From JAHECQ01 sp963775125 (GTDB lineage: Bacteria; Actinomycetota; Acidimicrobiia; Acidimicrobiales; SZUA-35), in contig CAVZHQ010000002.1 of NCBI GenBank assembly GCA_963775125.1, positions 186,001 to 250,000 of the forward strand: a stretch of 64,000 nt of DNA, in the 5' to 3' direction. Position 1 is the first letter of the stretch; the number at the start of each line of letters is the position of its first letter. Position numbers and translations under genes: made by a program. The notes under the pieces were generated by a model. That model worked only from the letters and a program-made list of their open reading frames with translations, had not been told where the DNA came from and did no database searches. Below, in pieces: positions 20,777-29,168 of this stretch.

Positions 20777-21917
20777 ATGGGACCACTTCAGGGCATTCGA
20801 ATCATCGAGATGGCCAGCCTCGCCCCTGGCCCGCACGCCGCCATGATGCTGGCCGATCTGGGCGCCGACGTCCTGCGCATCGACCGACCCGAGCCGATGG
20901 AGTCCAACGCCAACATCACCGTCAACCTGCTCAACCGCAGCCGCACGTCGATCGCGCTCGACGTCAAGACTCACGACGGCCTCGCAGCCCTCAAACGGCT
21001 GATCGCCAACGCTGACGGTCTCATCGAGAGCTACCGACCGGGAGTCATGGAGCGGCTCGGTCTCGGGCCCGACGAATGCCTCACACTCAACCCTGCCCTG
21101 GTCTACGGGCGAGTGACCGGCTGGGGCCAGGAGGGACCGCTTGCACAAGCTGCCGGACACGACCTCAACTACATCGCGCTGACCGGCGCCCTGCACTCGC
21201 TCGGAGATTCCGACCGTCCGCCAACCGTTCCCCTGAACCTCCTCGGCGACTTCGCCGGGGGCGGGATGCTGCTGGCCTTCGGCATCGTCTGCGCACTGCT
21301 CGAAGCCAAGGGATCCGGCAAGGGACAGGTGGTCGACGCGGCGATGGCAGACGGCGTGTCCTCGCTCATGACCTACATCCATGGGTTCCGGGCCAGCGGC
21401 ATGTGGAACGACGAGCGGGGCACCAACGTGCTCGATGGCTCGGCGCCCTACTACGCGGTCTACCGGACCAGCGATGATCGCTACGTGTCGGTTGCGGCGG
21501 CCGAAGGAAAGTTCTTCCACGAGTTGCTCGACTCGCATCGGGCTCGACCCGGCCGAGCTACCCCACCAGCACGACCGAGCGGGCTGGCCCGAGCTTCGAC
21601 GCCGACTGACCGAGGTCTTCGCTTCGAGAACCCAGGCCGAGTGGACTGCGCTCCTCGAAGGCACCGACTCGTGTTTCGCTCCGGTGCTCAGCATTCCCGA
21701 GGCGATCGAGCATCCGCACAATCGGGCACGGGGGGCGTTCATCGACATCGACGGGACGGCTCAACCGGCGCCTTCGCCACGATTCAGTCGTACGCCCGCG
21801 CAGGCGTCCGCGGGACAGGTCCTCGTCGACGACCCCGATGGATCGCTCGCCGCCTGGGGCCTGACGGCCGACGATGTCACCGACCTTCGAGAACGCGGGG
21901 CGGTCGGCCGCCGGTGA
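20777..21917 (+). CDS. CaiB/BaiF CoA-transferase (alpha-methylacyl-CoA racemase-like), frameshifted
   Basis: Opens MGPLQGIRIIEMASLAPGPHAAMMLADLGADVLRIDR. It carries motifs closest to alpha-methylacyl-CoA racemase: GWGQEGPLAQAAGHDLNYIALTGAL, with His and Asp in AGHDLNYI, the expected catalytic pair. At about 21533-21540 the frame must shift by one extra base: upstream ends KFFHELLD and the shifted frame reads RIGLDPAELPHQHDRAGWPEL through to a normal C-terminus at 21917. Interconversion of 2R and 2S methyl-branched acyl-CoAs is the likely role, which suits sterol or isoprenoid side-chain breakdown. Confidence 0.85.
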
Positions 21918-21926
21918 TCCGACCGA

Positions 21927-22346
21927 TCAGGCCGGCGCCCATTGCGGAAGCTGAACGGTCCCGAACTCGTCGGACAGCTCCTGCCAGACGGCGTGCACCG
22001 GCATCCCGACGCGGATGTCGTCCATCGCGGTGTCGAAGAGGTTGCCGAGCACCCGAATGCCGGGTTCGTCGTCGAGCGACACCAGCACGACCGCGTACGG
22101 CACCGAGTCGGCCAACGACTTGTTGACGGCGTAGTGCACGACGGTGAACGAATGGATCGTGCCCGTCGGGGCCAGTTCGGTGCTGGTGAAGCTCATGGCG
22201 CCGCAGCGGTGACAGATCTCTTCCGGCGGGTGCTGCAGCGCCGCGCAGTCGGCGCAGGTCTGCACCCGTAGGGCTGCGCTCTCGAACCAGTCACGGTTCA
22301 GGTCGGTGACGCCGGGCAAGGTCCAGTTCTCGGGCATCGAAGCCAT
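21927..22346 (-). CDS. Zn-ribbon/OB-fold DUF35 protein
   Basis: About 139 residues. An N-terminal rubredoxin-like zinc ribbon (CADCAALQHPPEEICHRC, four cysteines) is followed by an OB fold (GTIHSFTVVHYAVN, VLVSLDDEPGIRVLGN). DUF35 proteins partner with thiolase-like proteins; in steroid degradation they form the Ltp2-DUF35 retro-aldolase. The ATG at 22346 is two bases after the stop of the thiolase-like gene, so both are in one transcript, matching that partnership. Confidence 0.9.
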   Translation of the reverse strand: MASMPENWTLPGVTDLNRDWFESAALRVQTCADCAALQHPPEEICHRCGAMSFTSTELAPTGTIHSFTVVHYAVNKSLADSVPYAVVLVSLDDEPGIRVLGNLFDTAMDDIRVGMPVHAVWQELSDEFGTVQLPQWAPA

Positions 22347-22348
22347 GG

Positions 22349-23500
22349 TCACGCCTTGCCGAACAGAACAGCCGAACCTGGCGCGTAGCCGGGCCCGGAC
22401 ACCGATAGGGACAGTTCGGCGCCGTCGACCTGACAGGTCGACTCGCCGCGAATCTGGCGGACGGCCTCGACCACGTTGCCGAACCCGTGGATGTAGGCCT
22501 CCCCGAGGTTCCCGCCGCTGGTATTGATGGGCAGGCGGCCCTTCCACTGGATGGCACCGTCGGCGACGAACTCGTTGAGGCCCTCAGGTGGGCAGAAGCC
22601 CATCTCGGCGATGGCCATGAGCACCGGACCGGTGAAGTTCTCGTAGAACTGTGCGACGGGAACGTCGGCGGGCGTGACGCCCGATCGGCCCCAGAGCTGG
22701 CGCGCCACGTGGGTGTAGTGCGCAGTCGGGAAGTCGACTTCGGTGAAGGCCGCCCCGCCGTCGCGGTGACCGAGCCCCTGGGCCGCGGCAACGATGGCGA
22801 CCGGCTCCTTTGCGCAGTCCTTTGCCCGCTCGGCCGAGGTGACCACGATGGCCGCCGCGCCGTCGTTCTCGGGACAGCAGTCGTAGACGTGGAACGGCTC
22901 GGAGATCCAACGGGACTCGTGGTACTGCGCTCGGGTCAGCGGCGTGCCGTAACGAATGGCCCGAGGGTTGTGCTGCGCGTGGGCGAAGGACGCCAGAGCG
23001 ACCTCGGCGAGGGAATCCTGGGTGACGCCGTGTTCGTGCATGTAGCGGGTGGTTTGCATGGCGCAAATCTGCGCCGGCGACAGCATGCCGTAGGGCGTGG
23101 TGAACGCAGAACTTCCGCCGGCCCGGCGCTTGCGGGCGGCCTGCCCGTAACGGCTGAACTGGCCCTGCGCCAACGATCGGAACACCACCACACACTCGGC
23201 GTAGCCGGCCGAGATGGCCATGTCGGCAAGGGTGACCGCAGCCCCCGAGCCGTTTCCTCCGCCGCCGAAGGTCTGGCCGGTGAAGGCGAGATCGCCGGTG
23301 CCCAGCGCGTTGGACAGCCGGACCGGCTCGTTGCGATCCATGTAGGAGGCGAAGCCGTCGACGTCGGACATCTGCAGGCCGGCATCCTCGACGGCGTTGC
23401 GAATGGCGATGCAGGCAAGCTGGAATTCGCTCTCGGTCGCTCCGCCTCGTTTGTAGTAGGTCGACTCGCCGACCCCGACGACCACCGCTTTTCCGTCCAT
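22349..23500 (-). CDS. Thiolase-like protein (Ltp2/SCP2-thiolase family), probable aldolase subunit
   Basis: 383-residue thiolase-superfamily protein that starts MDGKAVVVGVGESTYYKRGG. Where biosynthetic or degradative thiolases carry the nucleophilic Cys, this protein has a Gly-rich loop (GQTFGGGGNGSG) without it. The later motifs SGGNLGEAYIHGFGNVVEAV and CCPENDGAAAIVVTSAERA are retained. This pattern fits Ltp2-like retro-aldolases rather than true thiolases. Directly upstream of a DUF35 gene and 9 bases from a Rieske oxygenase. Likely cleaves a beta-hydroxyacyl-CoA side chain (inference from family). Confidence 0.85.
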   Translation of the reverse strand: MDGKAVVVGVGESTYYKRGGATESEFQLACIAIRNAVEDAGLQMSDVDGFASYMDRNEPVRLSNALGTGDLAFTGQTFGGGGNGSGAAVTLADMAISAGYAECVVVFRSLAQGQFSRYGQAARKRRAGGSSAFTTPYGMLSPAQICAMQTTRYMHEHGVTQDSLAEVALASFAHAQHNPRAIRYGTPLTRAQYHESRWISEPFHVYDCCPENDGAAAIVVTSAERAKDCAKEPVAIVAAAQGLGHRDGGAAFTEVDFPTAHYTHVARQLWGRSGVTPADVPVAQFYENFTGPVLMAIAEMGFCPPEGLNEFVADGAIQWKGRLPINTSGGNLGEAYIHGFGNVVEAVRQIRGESTCQVDGAELSLSVSGPGYAPGSAVLFGKA

Positions 23501-23509
23501 CGACCGAAC

Positions 23510-24664
23510 CTACCGCACCTCGCCGCCGCACAAGGAAGCCAGGCTTCGATGAAAGGCCTGCAGTGCCGGTTCGTTGCGGCCGTACAACACGTGTGTCTGC
23601 GCGCGCGAGCCGAATCCGGCTTGCGCAGCCCGAGACACGGCGAAGTCCTCGTTGAGCACCGTGCCCATGAGCACCGCCCAGTTGCGATCCCAATGTTGTT
23701 GCTCCGCCTCGGTCTCGGTCGACTTGGGCGCCAACAGCGATGCCGTCATGATCGATCGTCCGGGGTCATCGCCGTGCGGGTACATGCGCCACACTTCGAG
23801 GTGATCGCCCTGCCAGACGAAGACCGTGTTGGGGAACAGGATGTACGCCGCCGCGATGTGTGGCATCGGATCGACGAACCCGGAGGCCTCCGCCACCTCG
23901 GAGAGGTAGCTCGAACGCAGGACGACCATGCGGATGTTGTGGCCGTAGGTGGTGGTTGGGCCGTAGTTGCTCCGGATGAACGGGGCAATGGTCTTCGAAT
24001 GCAGGAACCGGAAGTGGTAGGTCTCGAGGAACCCGTCGATGGCGAACTTCCAATTGAAGGGCTGCTCGATCAGTTCCGTCCGCTCGAGGACGTAGGTCTC
24101 GGCTCGGTAGGCGGCGAGCTCGGCATCGAGTTGGCCGAGGGACTCGATGAGGTCGGCCTCGTGCCAACCGGAAGGGAGCCGCCAGATCAGGCCGTGGCGC
24201 TCGACCACCGGCAGCTCGCTCAGGCGACTGCGTGCCTCGTCGAGATCGGGAAAGGCGTAACTCTCCGGGACGGAGCGCAAGGTGCCCGTGGTGTCATAGG
24301 TCCAGCCGTGGAATGGGCAGGCGAACCGGCGTTGGCTGCCGCTGGGCTCACAGACGACCTTGGTCCCCCGATGTCGACACACGTTGAAGAACGCACGAAC
24401 CACGAGATCTTCGCCACGGACGATGAGCAGAGGCTCGCCGGTGAGTTCGTCGGTGACGAAGTCACCAGCGTTCGGCACCTGTGCGCTGGCGGCGATGACC
24501 ATCGGTTGCGTGTCGAAGACAAGCGTGCGCTCTCGTCGGGCGTGCGCAGCATCGGTGTAGGAAGCTACCGGGTTCTCCATCGTGGAGGGAGCCATCGGCA
24601 CCACCTGCTCGCGGAGATGCACGGCCACTTCGGCGACGAAGCGCTCGCGTTCGAGTTGTTCCAT
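23510..24664 (-). CDS. Rieske non-haem iron oxygenase, alpha subunit
   Basis: 384 residues. The Rieske [2Fe-2S] motif is CRHRG ... CPFHGWTY. The catalytic domain contains DGFLETYHFRFLH, supplying two His ligands of the mononuclear iron, with an Asp near the C-terminus (LNEDFAVS). The ring-hydroxylating oxygenases need a reductase, not found nearby. Substrate unknown. The neighbours (SDR, thiolase-like/DUF35) make a steroid or aromatic acid plausible. Start at 24664 (MEQLERERF). Confidence 0.9.
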   Translation of the reverse strand: MEQLERERFVAEVAVHLREQVVPMAPSTMENPVASYTDAAHARRERTLVFDTQPMVIAASAQVPNAGDFVTDELTGEPLLIVRGEDLVVRAFFNVCRHRGTKVVCEPSGSQRRFACPFHGWTYDTTGTLRSVPESYAFPDLDEARSRLSELPVVERHGLIWRLPSGWHEADLIESLGQLDAELAAYRAETYVLERTELIEQPFNWKFAIDGFLETYHFRFLHSKTIAPFIRSNYGPTTTYGHNIRMVVLRSSYLSEVAEASGFVDPMPHIAAAYILFPNTVFVWQGDHLEVWRMYPHGDDPGRSIMTASLLAPKSTETEAEQQHWDRNWAVLMGTVLNEDFAVSRAAQAGFGSRAQTHVLYGRNEPALQAFHRSLASLCGGEVR

Positions 24665-24670
24665 GCTTGG

Positions 24671-24763
24671 CTACTCCCGCTCGCTCAGGCCGGGCCGAAG
24701 ATGCGATCCGGGCACCCAGGGCGATGACCAGGTCAGGTTTGGAAGGTCGGTCTGGTCAGCCAT
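24671..24763 (-). CDS. Small 30-residue ORF between SDR and Rieske genes
   Basis: Its ATG (24763) overlaps the last codons of the SDR (stop at 24756-24758), and it ends in TAG just before the Rieske start. The peptide begins MADQTDLPNLTWSSPWVPG and ends LRPGLSERE. It could be a translationally coupled peptide, or the displaced N-terminus of the oxygenase, since Rieske proteins often begin with a Trp/Pro-rich stretch before LSERE-like helices. If so, the Rieske gene begins here and a one-base error separates them. Not recognised. Confidence 0.35.
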   Translation of the reverse strand: MADQTDLPNLTWSSPWVPGSHLRPGLSERE

Positions 24764-25487
24764 GGACCCCTCCGTCGACGGTGAATGCCTGGCCGGTGCA
24801 GTAACTCGAACGATCGCTGGCGAGGAACAGGGCCATCTCGGCAATGTCGTTCGGCGTTCCCAGCCGACGAAGCGGTTGTTTGGAGGCCATGCGGTCCTCC
24901 TTGCCGGTCACCATGTCGGCGATCATGTCGGTGACGATCACCCCGGGATGAATCGAGTTGACCCGGATGTCGTACTTGCCGACCTCCTTGGCCACGGTCT
25001 TGGTCATGCCGGTGACCGCCCACTTCGTCGCGGTGTAGGCCGTCGCCCCGAAGCCGCCTTCGAGACCGGCAATCGAAGAGGTGTTGATGATCGACCCGCC
25101 GTTGCCGGCAGCGATCATGGCTTTGATGGCGGTTCGCATGCCAAGGAAGACGCCGGTCTGATTGATGGCCACCGTGCGATTCCACATGTCGGTCGACGTG
25201 TTGACGATCTGGGCGGGCTGGAAGATGCCGGCGTTGTTCATCAGGATGTCGAGGCGGCCGTGCCGCTCGACGATGCCCGAGACAACGGCTTCCCACTCCG
25301 CCTCGGACGTCACGTCGAGGTGCAGGTATTCGCATCCGAGCGATCCGGCAGTGCGTTCGCCATCCTCGTCGAGGACGTCGGTGATGACCACGACCGCCCC
25401 TTGTTCGCCGAAGAGGCGCGCCTCGGCCGCCCCTTGACCTCGGGCGCCACCGGTCACCAACGCCACTCTGCCGTCCAGTTCACCCAT
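24756..25487 (-). CDS. Short-chain dehydrogenase/reductase (hydroxysteroid dehydrogenase-like)
   Basis: 243-residue classical SDR. Cofactor motif TGGARGQG, a DVT motif, NNAG, catalytic Ser of INTSSIAG, Tyr and Lys in YTATKWA, and a C-terminal TVDGGVHG. All catalytic residues are present. The sequence style matches 3-alpha/20-beta-hydroxysteroid dehydrogenase-type SDRs, giving an NAD(P)-dependent alcohol/ketone reaction. First gene of the leftward Rieske/thiolase/DUF35 group. Confidence 0.92.
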   Translation of the reverse strand: MGELDGRVALVTGGARGQGAAEARLFGEQGAVVVITDVLDEDGERTAGSLGCEYLHLDVTSEAEWEAVVSGIVERHGRLDILMNNAGIFQPAQIVNTSTDMWNRTVAINQTGVFLGMRTAIKAMIAAGNGGSIINTSSIAGLEGGFGATAYTATKWAVTGMTKTVAKEVGKYDIRVNSIHPGVIVTDMIADMVTGKEDRMASKQPLRRLGTPNDIAEMALFLASDRSSYCTGQAFTVDGGVHG

Positions 25488-25550
25488 GGTGCCCCCTGTG
25501 TCGTCTGACCTGGACCGAGTTCTAGCAGTTGGTGTCGTTGCTCCGCCTGT

Positions 25551-26654
25551 TCACCAGATGCGCGCGGCCATGTCGACGACGTGTTCGAGCTTGGCCCACT
25601 GCTGGTCCTCGGTCAGGGCGTTGCCTTCGGCGGTCGACGCGAAGCCGCACTGGGGGCTGAGGCAAAGTTGATCGGCCGGCACGTACGAGGCAGCCTCGGA
25701 GACTCGGGCCGCCAGGTCTTCGTAGGGTTCGAGCTCCGGCCGCTTCGAGGTAACGAGGCCCAACACGACCGTCTTGTCTTTCGGGACATGGCGGAGCGGA
25801 GCGAAGTCACCGGACCGCTCGTCGTCGTATTCGAGGAAGTAGGCGTCGACGTTCAGCTCGTTGAACAAGACCTCGGCGACCGGCTCGTACCCGCCTTGCG
25901 CGAACCAGGTGCTGCGGAAGTTGCCTCGACAGAGGTGAATGCCGACCGTCAGGTCGGTCGGTCGGTCGGCGAGGGCCGCGTTGATGAGCGCGGCGTATGC
26001 CCGCGGTAGAGCGTCGGGATCGTCGCCGCGTTCCACCGCTCCGGCCCGCATGACGGGATCGCACAGGTAGGCCAGGTTGGTGTCGTCGAGCTGCAGGTAC
26101 CGACAGCCCGCCTGGTACAACGCGTCGATCTCGGCTCGGTAGACCGCCGCCAGGTCGTCGAAGAACCGATCCAGGTCGGGGTACGCCTCGATGTCGATGG
26201 AGGCTCTTCCGCCACGGAAATGCACCATGGTCGGAGACGGAATCGCCACCTTCGTCACATGGTCGGTAATTGATGCCAGGTAGCGGAAGTCGTCGACCTG
26301 AATGTCGTGCGTGTGCCGCAGCGGTCTGACCACCGACAGCTTCGGGGGACTCATGTGAACGGTCTGTTCGGAATCCGAGCTGGACGCGATGCGCCCCGTG
26401 ACTTCCACCCCATCGACCTGCTCGAGGAAGTCGAGATGAAAGAACGCTCGACGGAACTCGCCATCGGTGATGGCCTGCATCCCGGTGGCTTCGAGTCGGC
26501 GCACCGCGACCGCGATCGCGTCGTCCTCGATGGTCCGAAGCTCTGACGCACTGAGCTTGCCCTCGGCCCGCAGGGCCCGAGCCTCGTGGACCGCGGGCGG
26601 TCGCAGGAGACTGCCGACGTGATCGGCGCGAAAGGGGGGATCGAGTCGGTGCAT
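25551..26654 (-). CDS. MetE-like (cobalamin-independent methionine synthase family) protein
   Basis: 367 residues resembling the YxjG/YxjH and MetE catalytic domain: starts FRADHVGSLLRPPAVHEAR, has the conserved TDGEFRR, LDDTNLAYLCDP, GIHLCRGNFRS and LEYDDERSGDF segments. The HxC zinc motif (HLCRGN), a Glu in LEYDDE and a Cys near the C-terminus (SPQCGFAS) correspond to the zinc ligands of MetE. It lacks the N-terminal domain of full MetE. Could transfer methyl groups from an unidentified donor or act in sulfur metabolism. The start at 26654 is only 23 bases from the divergent SnoaL gene. Confidence 0.85.
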   Translation of the reverse strand: MHRLDPPFRADHVGSLLRPPAVHEARALRAEGKLSASELRTIEDDAIAVAVRRLEATGMQAITDGEFRRAFFHLDFLEQVDGVEVTGRIASSSDSEQTVHMSPPKLSVVRPLRHTHDIQVDDFRYLASITDHVTKVAIPSPTMVHFRGGRASIDIEAYPDLDRFFDDLAAVYRAEIDALYQAGCRYLQLDDTNLAYLCDPVMRAGAVERGDDPDALPRAYAALINAALADRPTDLTVGIHLCRGNFRSTWFAQGGYEPVAEVLFNELNVDAYFLEYDDERSGDFAPLRHVPKDKTVVLGLVTSKRPELEPYEDLAARVSEAASYVPADQLCLSPQCGFASTAEGNALTEDQQWAKLEHVVDMAARIW

Positions 26655-26677
26655 GCGCCTCAGACTAGGGTTTCTCC

Positions 26678-27124
26678 ATGGACGAGCAAGCGCCAACGAC
26701 AGGGATCGAAGCGAGGTTGGCCGTCATCGAGGCCAAGGACGAGATCCGCGAACTCACCGCCAGGTATTGCTTCGCCGTCGCCGAGGGTGACGCCGACGCC
26801 ATCATCGACCTGTTCTGCGCGGACGGCGTGTTCACCATGCGCGACCGCGAATGGGCGGGTCACGACGGGCTTCGCTCTCTCTATGACGGCGCAGCCAGCG
26901 GCGTCACCCCAAAGCCCTACATCCAGAACCACGTCATCCAGGTCGATGGGGAGACGGCTACCGGCCGATGCGGCGTCGAGATTCGCATGGTGAACAAAGG
27001 CGTGGCCAACACCGTTGCCGGCCACTACTTCGACACCTACCGCAAGGTCGACGGTCGCTGGTTGTTTGCCCGCCGCGACTTCAAGGTCTTCCACTGGGTA
27101 CCCCTCAGCGAGGGCTGGGCCTGA
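26678..27124 (+). CDS. SnoaL/NTF2-like domain protein
   Basis: 148 residues with the cone-shaped NTF2-like fold pattern of SnoaL_4: helical start LAVIEAKDEIRELTARYCFAVAEGDADAIIDLF, then the strand-rich DGVFTMRDREWAGHDGL and HVIQVDGETATGRC. Members include scytalone dehydratase-like and ring-hydroxylating beta-subunit-like proteins. The catalytic role is unknown. It ends at a palindromic repeat and converges with the APP1 phosphatase. Confidence 0.85.
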   Translation: MDEQAPTTGIEARLAVIEAKDEIRELTARYCFAVAEGDADAIIDLFCADGVFTMRDREWAGHDGLRSLYDGAASGVTPKPYIQNHVIQVDGETATGRCGVEIRMVNKGVANTVAGHYFDTYRKVDGRWLFARRDFKVFHWVPLSEGWA

Positions 27125-27146
27125 CCTCCGACCCCGCTCACTTCTC

Positions 27147-27196
27147 GCATCGGGAGTGTGCGGGTACCGTTTTCGGCACCCGCACACTCCCGATGC
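27147..27196. repeat. Palindromic repeat, family B, copy 1
   Basis: Perfect 19-base arms (27147-27165 GCATCGGGAGTGTGCGGGT and 27178-27196) with a 12-base loop that itself holds CCG-TTTT-CGG. It lies between convergent genes and could terminate both. A second element with the same ATCGGGAGTGTG outer arm and GTGCCG-TTTC-CGGCAC inner hairpin lies at 58636-58689. Confidence 0.85.
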
Positions 27197-27213
27197 CGGG
27201 GTTTGGGGTTTGG

Positions 27214-28296
27214 CTACCAGCCCAGTTGGGCGAGGTGCGTCTCCACTTCGGCCAGGTCTTGCACCGATCGCAGCACGCCCGCTGATGCAGGGAGCGCCTC
27301 GGCGAGGGCCTTGACCTCGAGATCCCGCTGGCCGTTCGACACGTCCCGGACGAACGCCCCCATCACTCGATAGGGGTGCGCTGCCATGACCCGAGCAAAT
27401 GCTCGGGGATCGGACTGGCTGGTGTCGCCAATCAGCACTGCGGTCGGGTTCGGCAGTCGCTGGAGGATCTCGTTGATGGCGCTCACCTTCTGCGACTCGT
27501 GGGCGCTCGCGCCCAGCGTCGCTCGATTGAGACCGAAGTCGCGGAGCAGCAGCGGCGCCCGAGGGAACCGATTGATGGCGAGGAACTCCACCAGGAAGTC
27601 GTACAGATTCCAGGGGCTGCTGGACACGAAGAAGAGGGGCGTGAGCGGCGACGGAGTCCCGGCAAGAGTAGGCGTTGCGGGCGACGGTCGGGTCAGGTGC
27701 CGGTAGAGATCGGAGGCGCCCATGGTGGCTCGACGGCTGAGAGCTGTCCCGGCCATCGTCGTCCAGACCGTGCGAAGCGTGCTTCCCTCCCCGTTCAACA
27801 GCACCGTGTCGTCGATGTCGCTGATCACCATGCGATAGCTGTCGGGTGGCACGATCAGGACCTCGATGGGGAACTTCGTACCTGGGCTGGTGCCGAGTGT
27901 GGCGTACGCGGTCACCCATCCGGCGCTGACGCGACCGGGCGACAGTTCGATGTCGAAGTAGCCGCCGCTGTCGGTCCGGCCGCTGGCCGTGGTGTCGCCA
28001 AGCCGAATGGTTACCTCCGCCCCCATCACCTCGAAGGTGGTGAACCGGGCAATCATGTAACTCAGGTCATGGATCCGGGTGGACGACAAGCGACCTCGGA
28101 TCCACGCTCCCAGTCGAACCGGAGGTTCGGCCAGGACTCGCCCACGGACACGGACGCTTGTCGGTGAACCGAAGGATCGGTAGCCGACAATCAGATCGGG
28201 CGGTCGTGGAGTTCGTCTTCGCACTCCTGGACCGCCCAACCCTGATTGGCAATCTCGTTCGTTGAGTGACTCGCTGTTGGGTGTCTCAGTCGGCAT
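27214..28296 (-). CDS. APP1/DUF2183 phosphatidate phosphatase-like protein
   Basis: 360 residues, with the DxDxT-type catalytic motif SDIDDTVLLNG, the SSSPWNLYDFLVEFL block and IGDTSQSDP, all characteristic of the APP1 (DUF2183) phosphatase domain in the C-terminal two thirds. The first 150 residues form a beta-rich N-domain. Family phosphatases act on phosphatidate or related lipids. It overlaps the upstream acidic-protein gene by 11 bases (its start 28296 versus that stop 28286), implying cotranscription with it. Confidence 0.85.
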   Translation of the reverse strand: MPTETPNSESLNERDCQSGLGGPGVRRRTPRPPDLIVGYRSFGSPTSVRVRGRVLAEPPVRLGAWIRGRLSSTRIHDLSYMIARFTTFEVMGAEVTIRLGDTTASGRTDSGGYFDIELSPGRVSAGWVTAYATLGTSPGTKFPIEVLIVPPDSYRMVISDIDDTVLLNGEGSTLRTVWTTMAGTALSRRATMGASDLYRHLTRPSPATPTLAGTPSPLTPLFFVSSSPWNLYDFLVEFLAINRFPRAPLLLRDFGLNRATLGASAHESQKVSAINEILQRLPNPTAVLIGDTSQSDPRAFARVMAAHPYRVMGAFVRDVSNGQRDLEVKALAEALPASAGVLRSVQDLAEVETHLAQLGW

Positions 28297-29029
28297 CGAT
28301 CATGTTGTCGTCGCCCCAGACCTCGACGGCCTCGAGATCGACTTCGGTCTCGGCAACCCAGCTGTCATTGTCTTCGTGGCTCGACTGATCGGTCCACGAC
28401 TCTTCCTGGGTCCATGAAGTCAGGTCGTTGTCCTGAACTGCGGTGTTGAACGAATCCTCCACCGTGCTGGAGTGGGTGTCGTTGTCCTCGAAGCGCATCT
28501 CGGTGGACTCCTGGGTCAACGAGTTGAACGAGTCCTCGACCGAGGCGTCGACATTGAAGCTGTCCTCGATGTTGGTGGACTCATCCTCGAGCGCAAACTG
28601 GTTGTTGTCCTCGCCGACGGCCACGTTGACCGGGCCATCTGCACCGTCGACGTCGACATCGACATCGCCGGTCACGTCATTGCCGTTTCCGGTGACGATG
28701 GTGGCGTCTTCGCCGGCGTCGACGTCGAAGATCTGGCCGGAGCCGAGGTTGACGTTCTCGCCCGATGCCGAGGTGGCGTTGCCACCCAGAGCGAAGGCGT
28801 CGATGTTCGAGTCATTCACCTGCAGGTTGTCGTCCCCCAGGATCGAGTCGTTGAGTTCGACGTCGTCACCGGCGATGATGCCGGCGTTCAGCCCGGTGTT
28901 GACCGCGCTGTCCTTCATGTCGCCGTTGACCGCAATGGCACCCGCAGATGCGATGACGGTGTCGGTGTCGATTTCCTGATCGAAGTCGACGTCCTTGCCC
29001 TTGATCTCGGTGATGGTTACGTTCTCCAT
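28286..29029 (-). CDS. Extremely acidic repeat protein, paralogue 2
   Basis: 247 residues, no Cys, no signal peptide and no membrane segment. I count about 63 Asp/Glu against four Lys/Arg. Residues 1-145 read like regular short beta strands (IDTDTVIASAGAIAVNGDM; VNLGSGQIFDVDAGED; DVDVDVDGADG, with a Ca-binding-like DxDxDG at about 124-129). Residues 150-247 hold a 10-residue-period repeat with DSFN at 156, 166 and 192 and DND at 182, 200 and 220, plus several Trp near the end. It aligns without gaps to the protein at 31743-32483 (about 186 of 246 residues identical by hand). Function unknown. ATG at 29029. It follows the carboxynorspermidine synthase and overlaps the APP1 gene. Confidence 0.8.
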   Translation of the reverse strand: MENVTITEIKGKDVDFDQEIDTDTVIASAGAIAVNGDMKDSAVNTGLNAGIIAGDDVELNDSILGDDNLQVNDSNIDAFALGGNATSASGENVNLGSGQIFDVDAGEDATIVTGNGNDVTGDVDVDVDGADGPVNVAVGEDNNQFALEDESTNIEDSFNVDASVEDSFNSLTQESTEMRFEDNDTHSSTVEDSFNTAVQDNDLTSWTQEESWTDQSSHEDNDSWVAETEVDLEAVEVWGDDNMIDAD

Positions 29030-29120
29030 TGTTTCATCCCTCTCTTGGCTCAGCTGGCCCCGTTGACCGGCTTGATAGGGACAACGTACTTCTGTCTTGA
29101 CTACCGCGCCTCGGGAACAG

Positions 29121-29155
29121 CCCCTATCCCCTACACCACCAGTAGGGGATAGGGG
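29121..29155 (-). promoter_or_regulatory. CCCCTA/TAGGGG inverted repeat upstream of acidic paralogue 2
   Basis: Perfect 14-base arms (CCCCTATCCCCTAC and GTAGGGGATAGGGG) with a 7-base loop, 92 bases before the start at 29029 and just after the synthase stop (29169). It could be a terminator for the synthase or an operator; a related, less symmetric element lies at the same place upstream of paralogue 1 (32585-32612), which favours regulation of both genes. Confidence 0.55.
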
Positions 29156-29168
29156 GTGATCCAACCGA

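Noticed and set aside
22487..24727. 746-codon plus-strand frame across the thiolase-like and Rieske genes
   Set aside because: Antisense to three genes with clear motifs.
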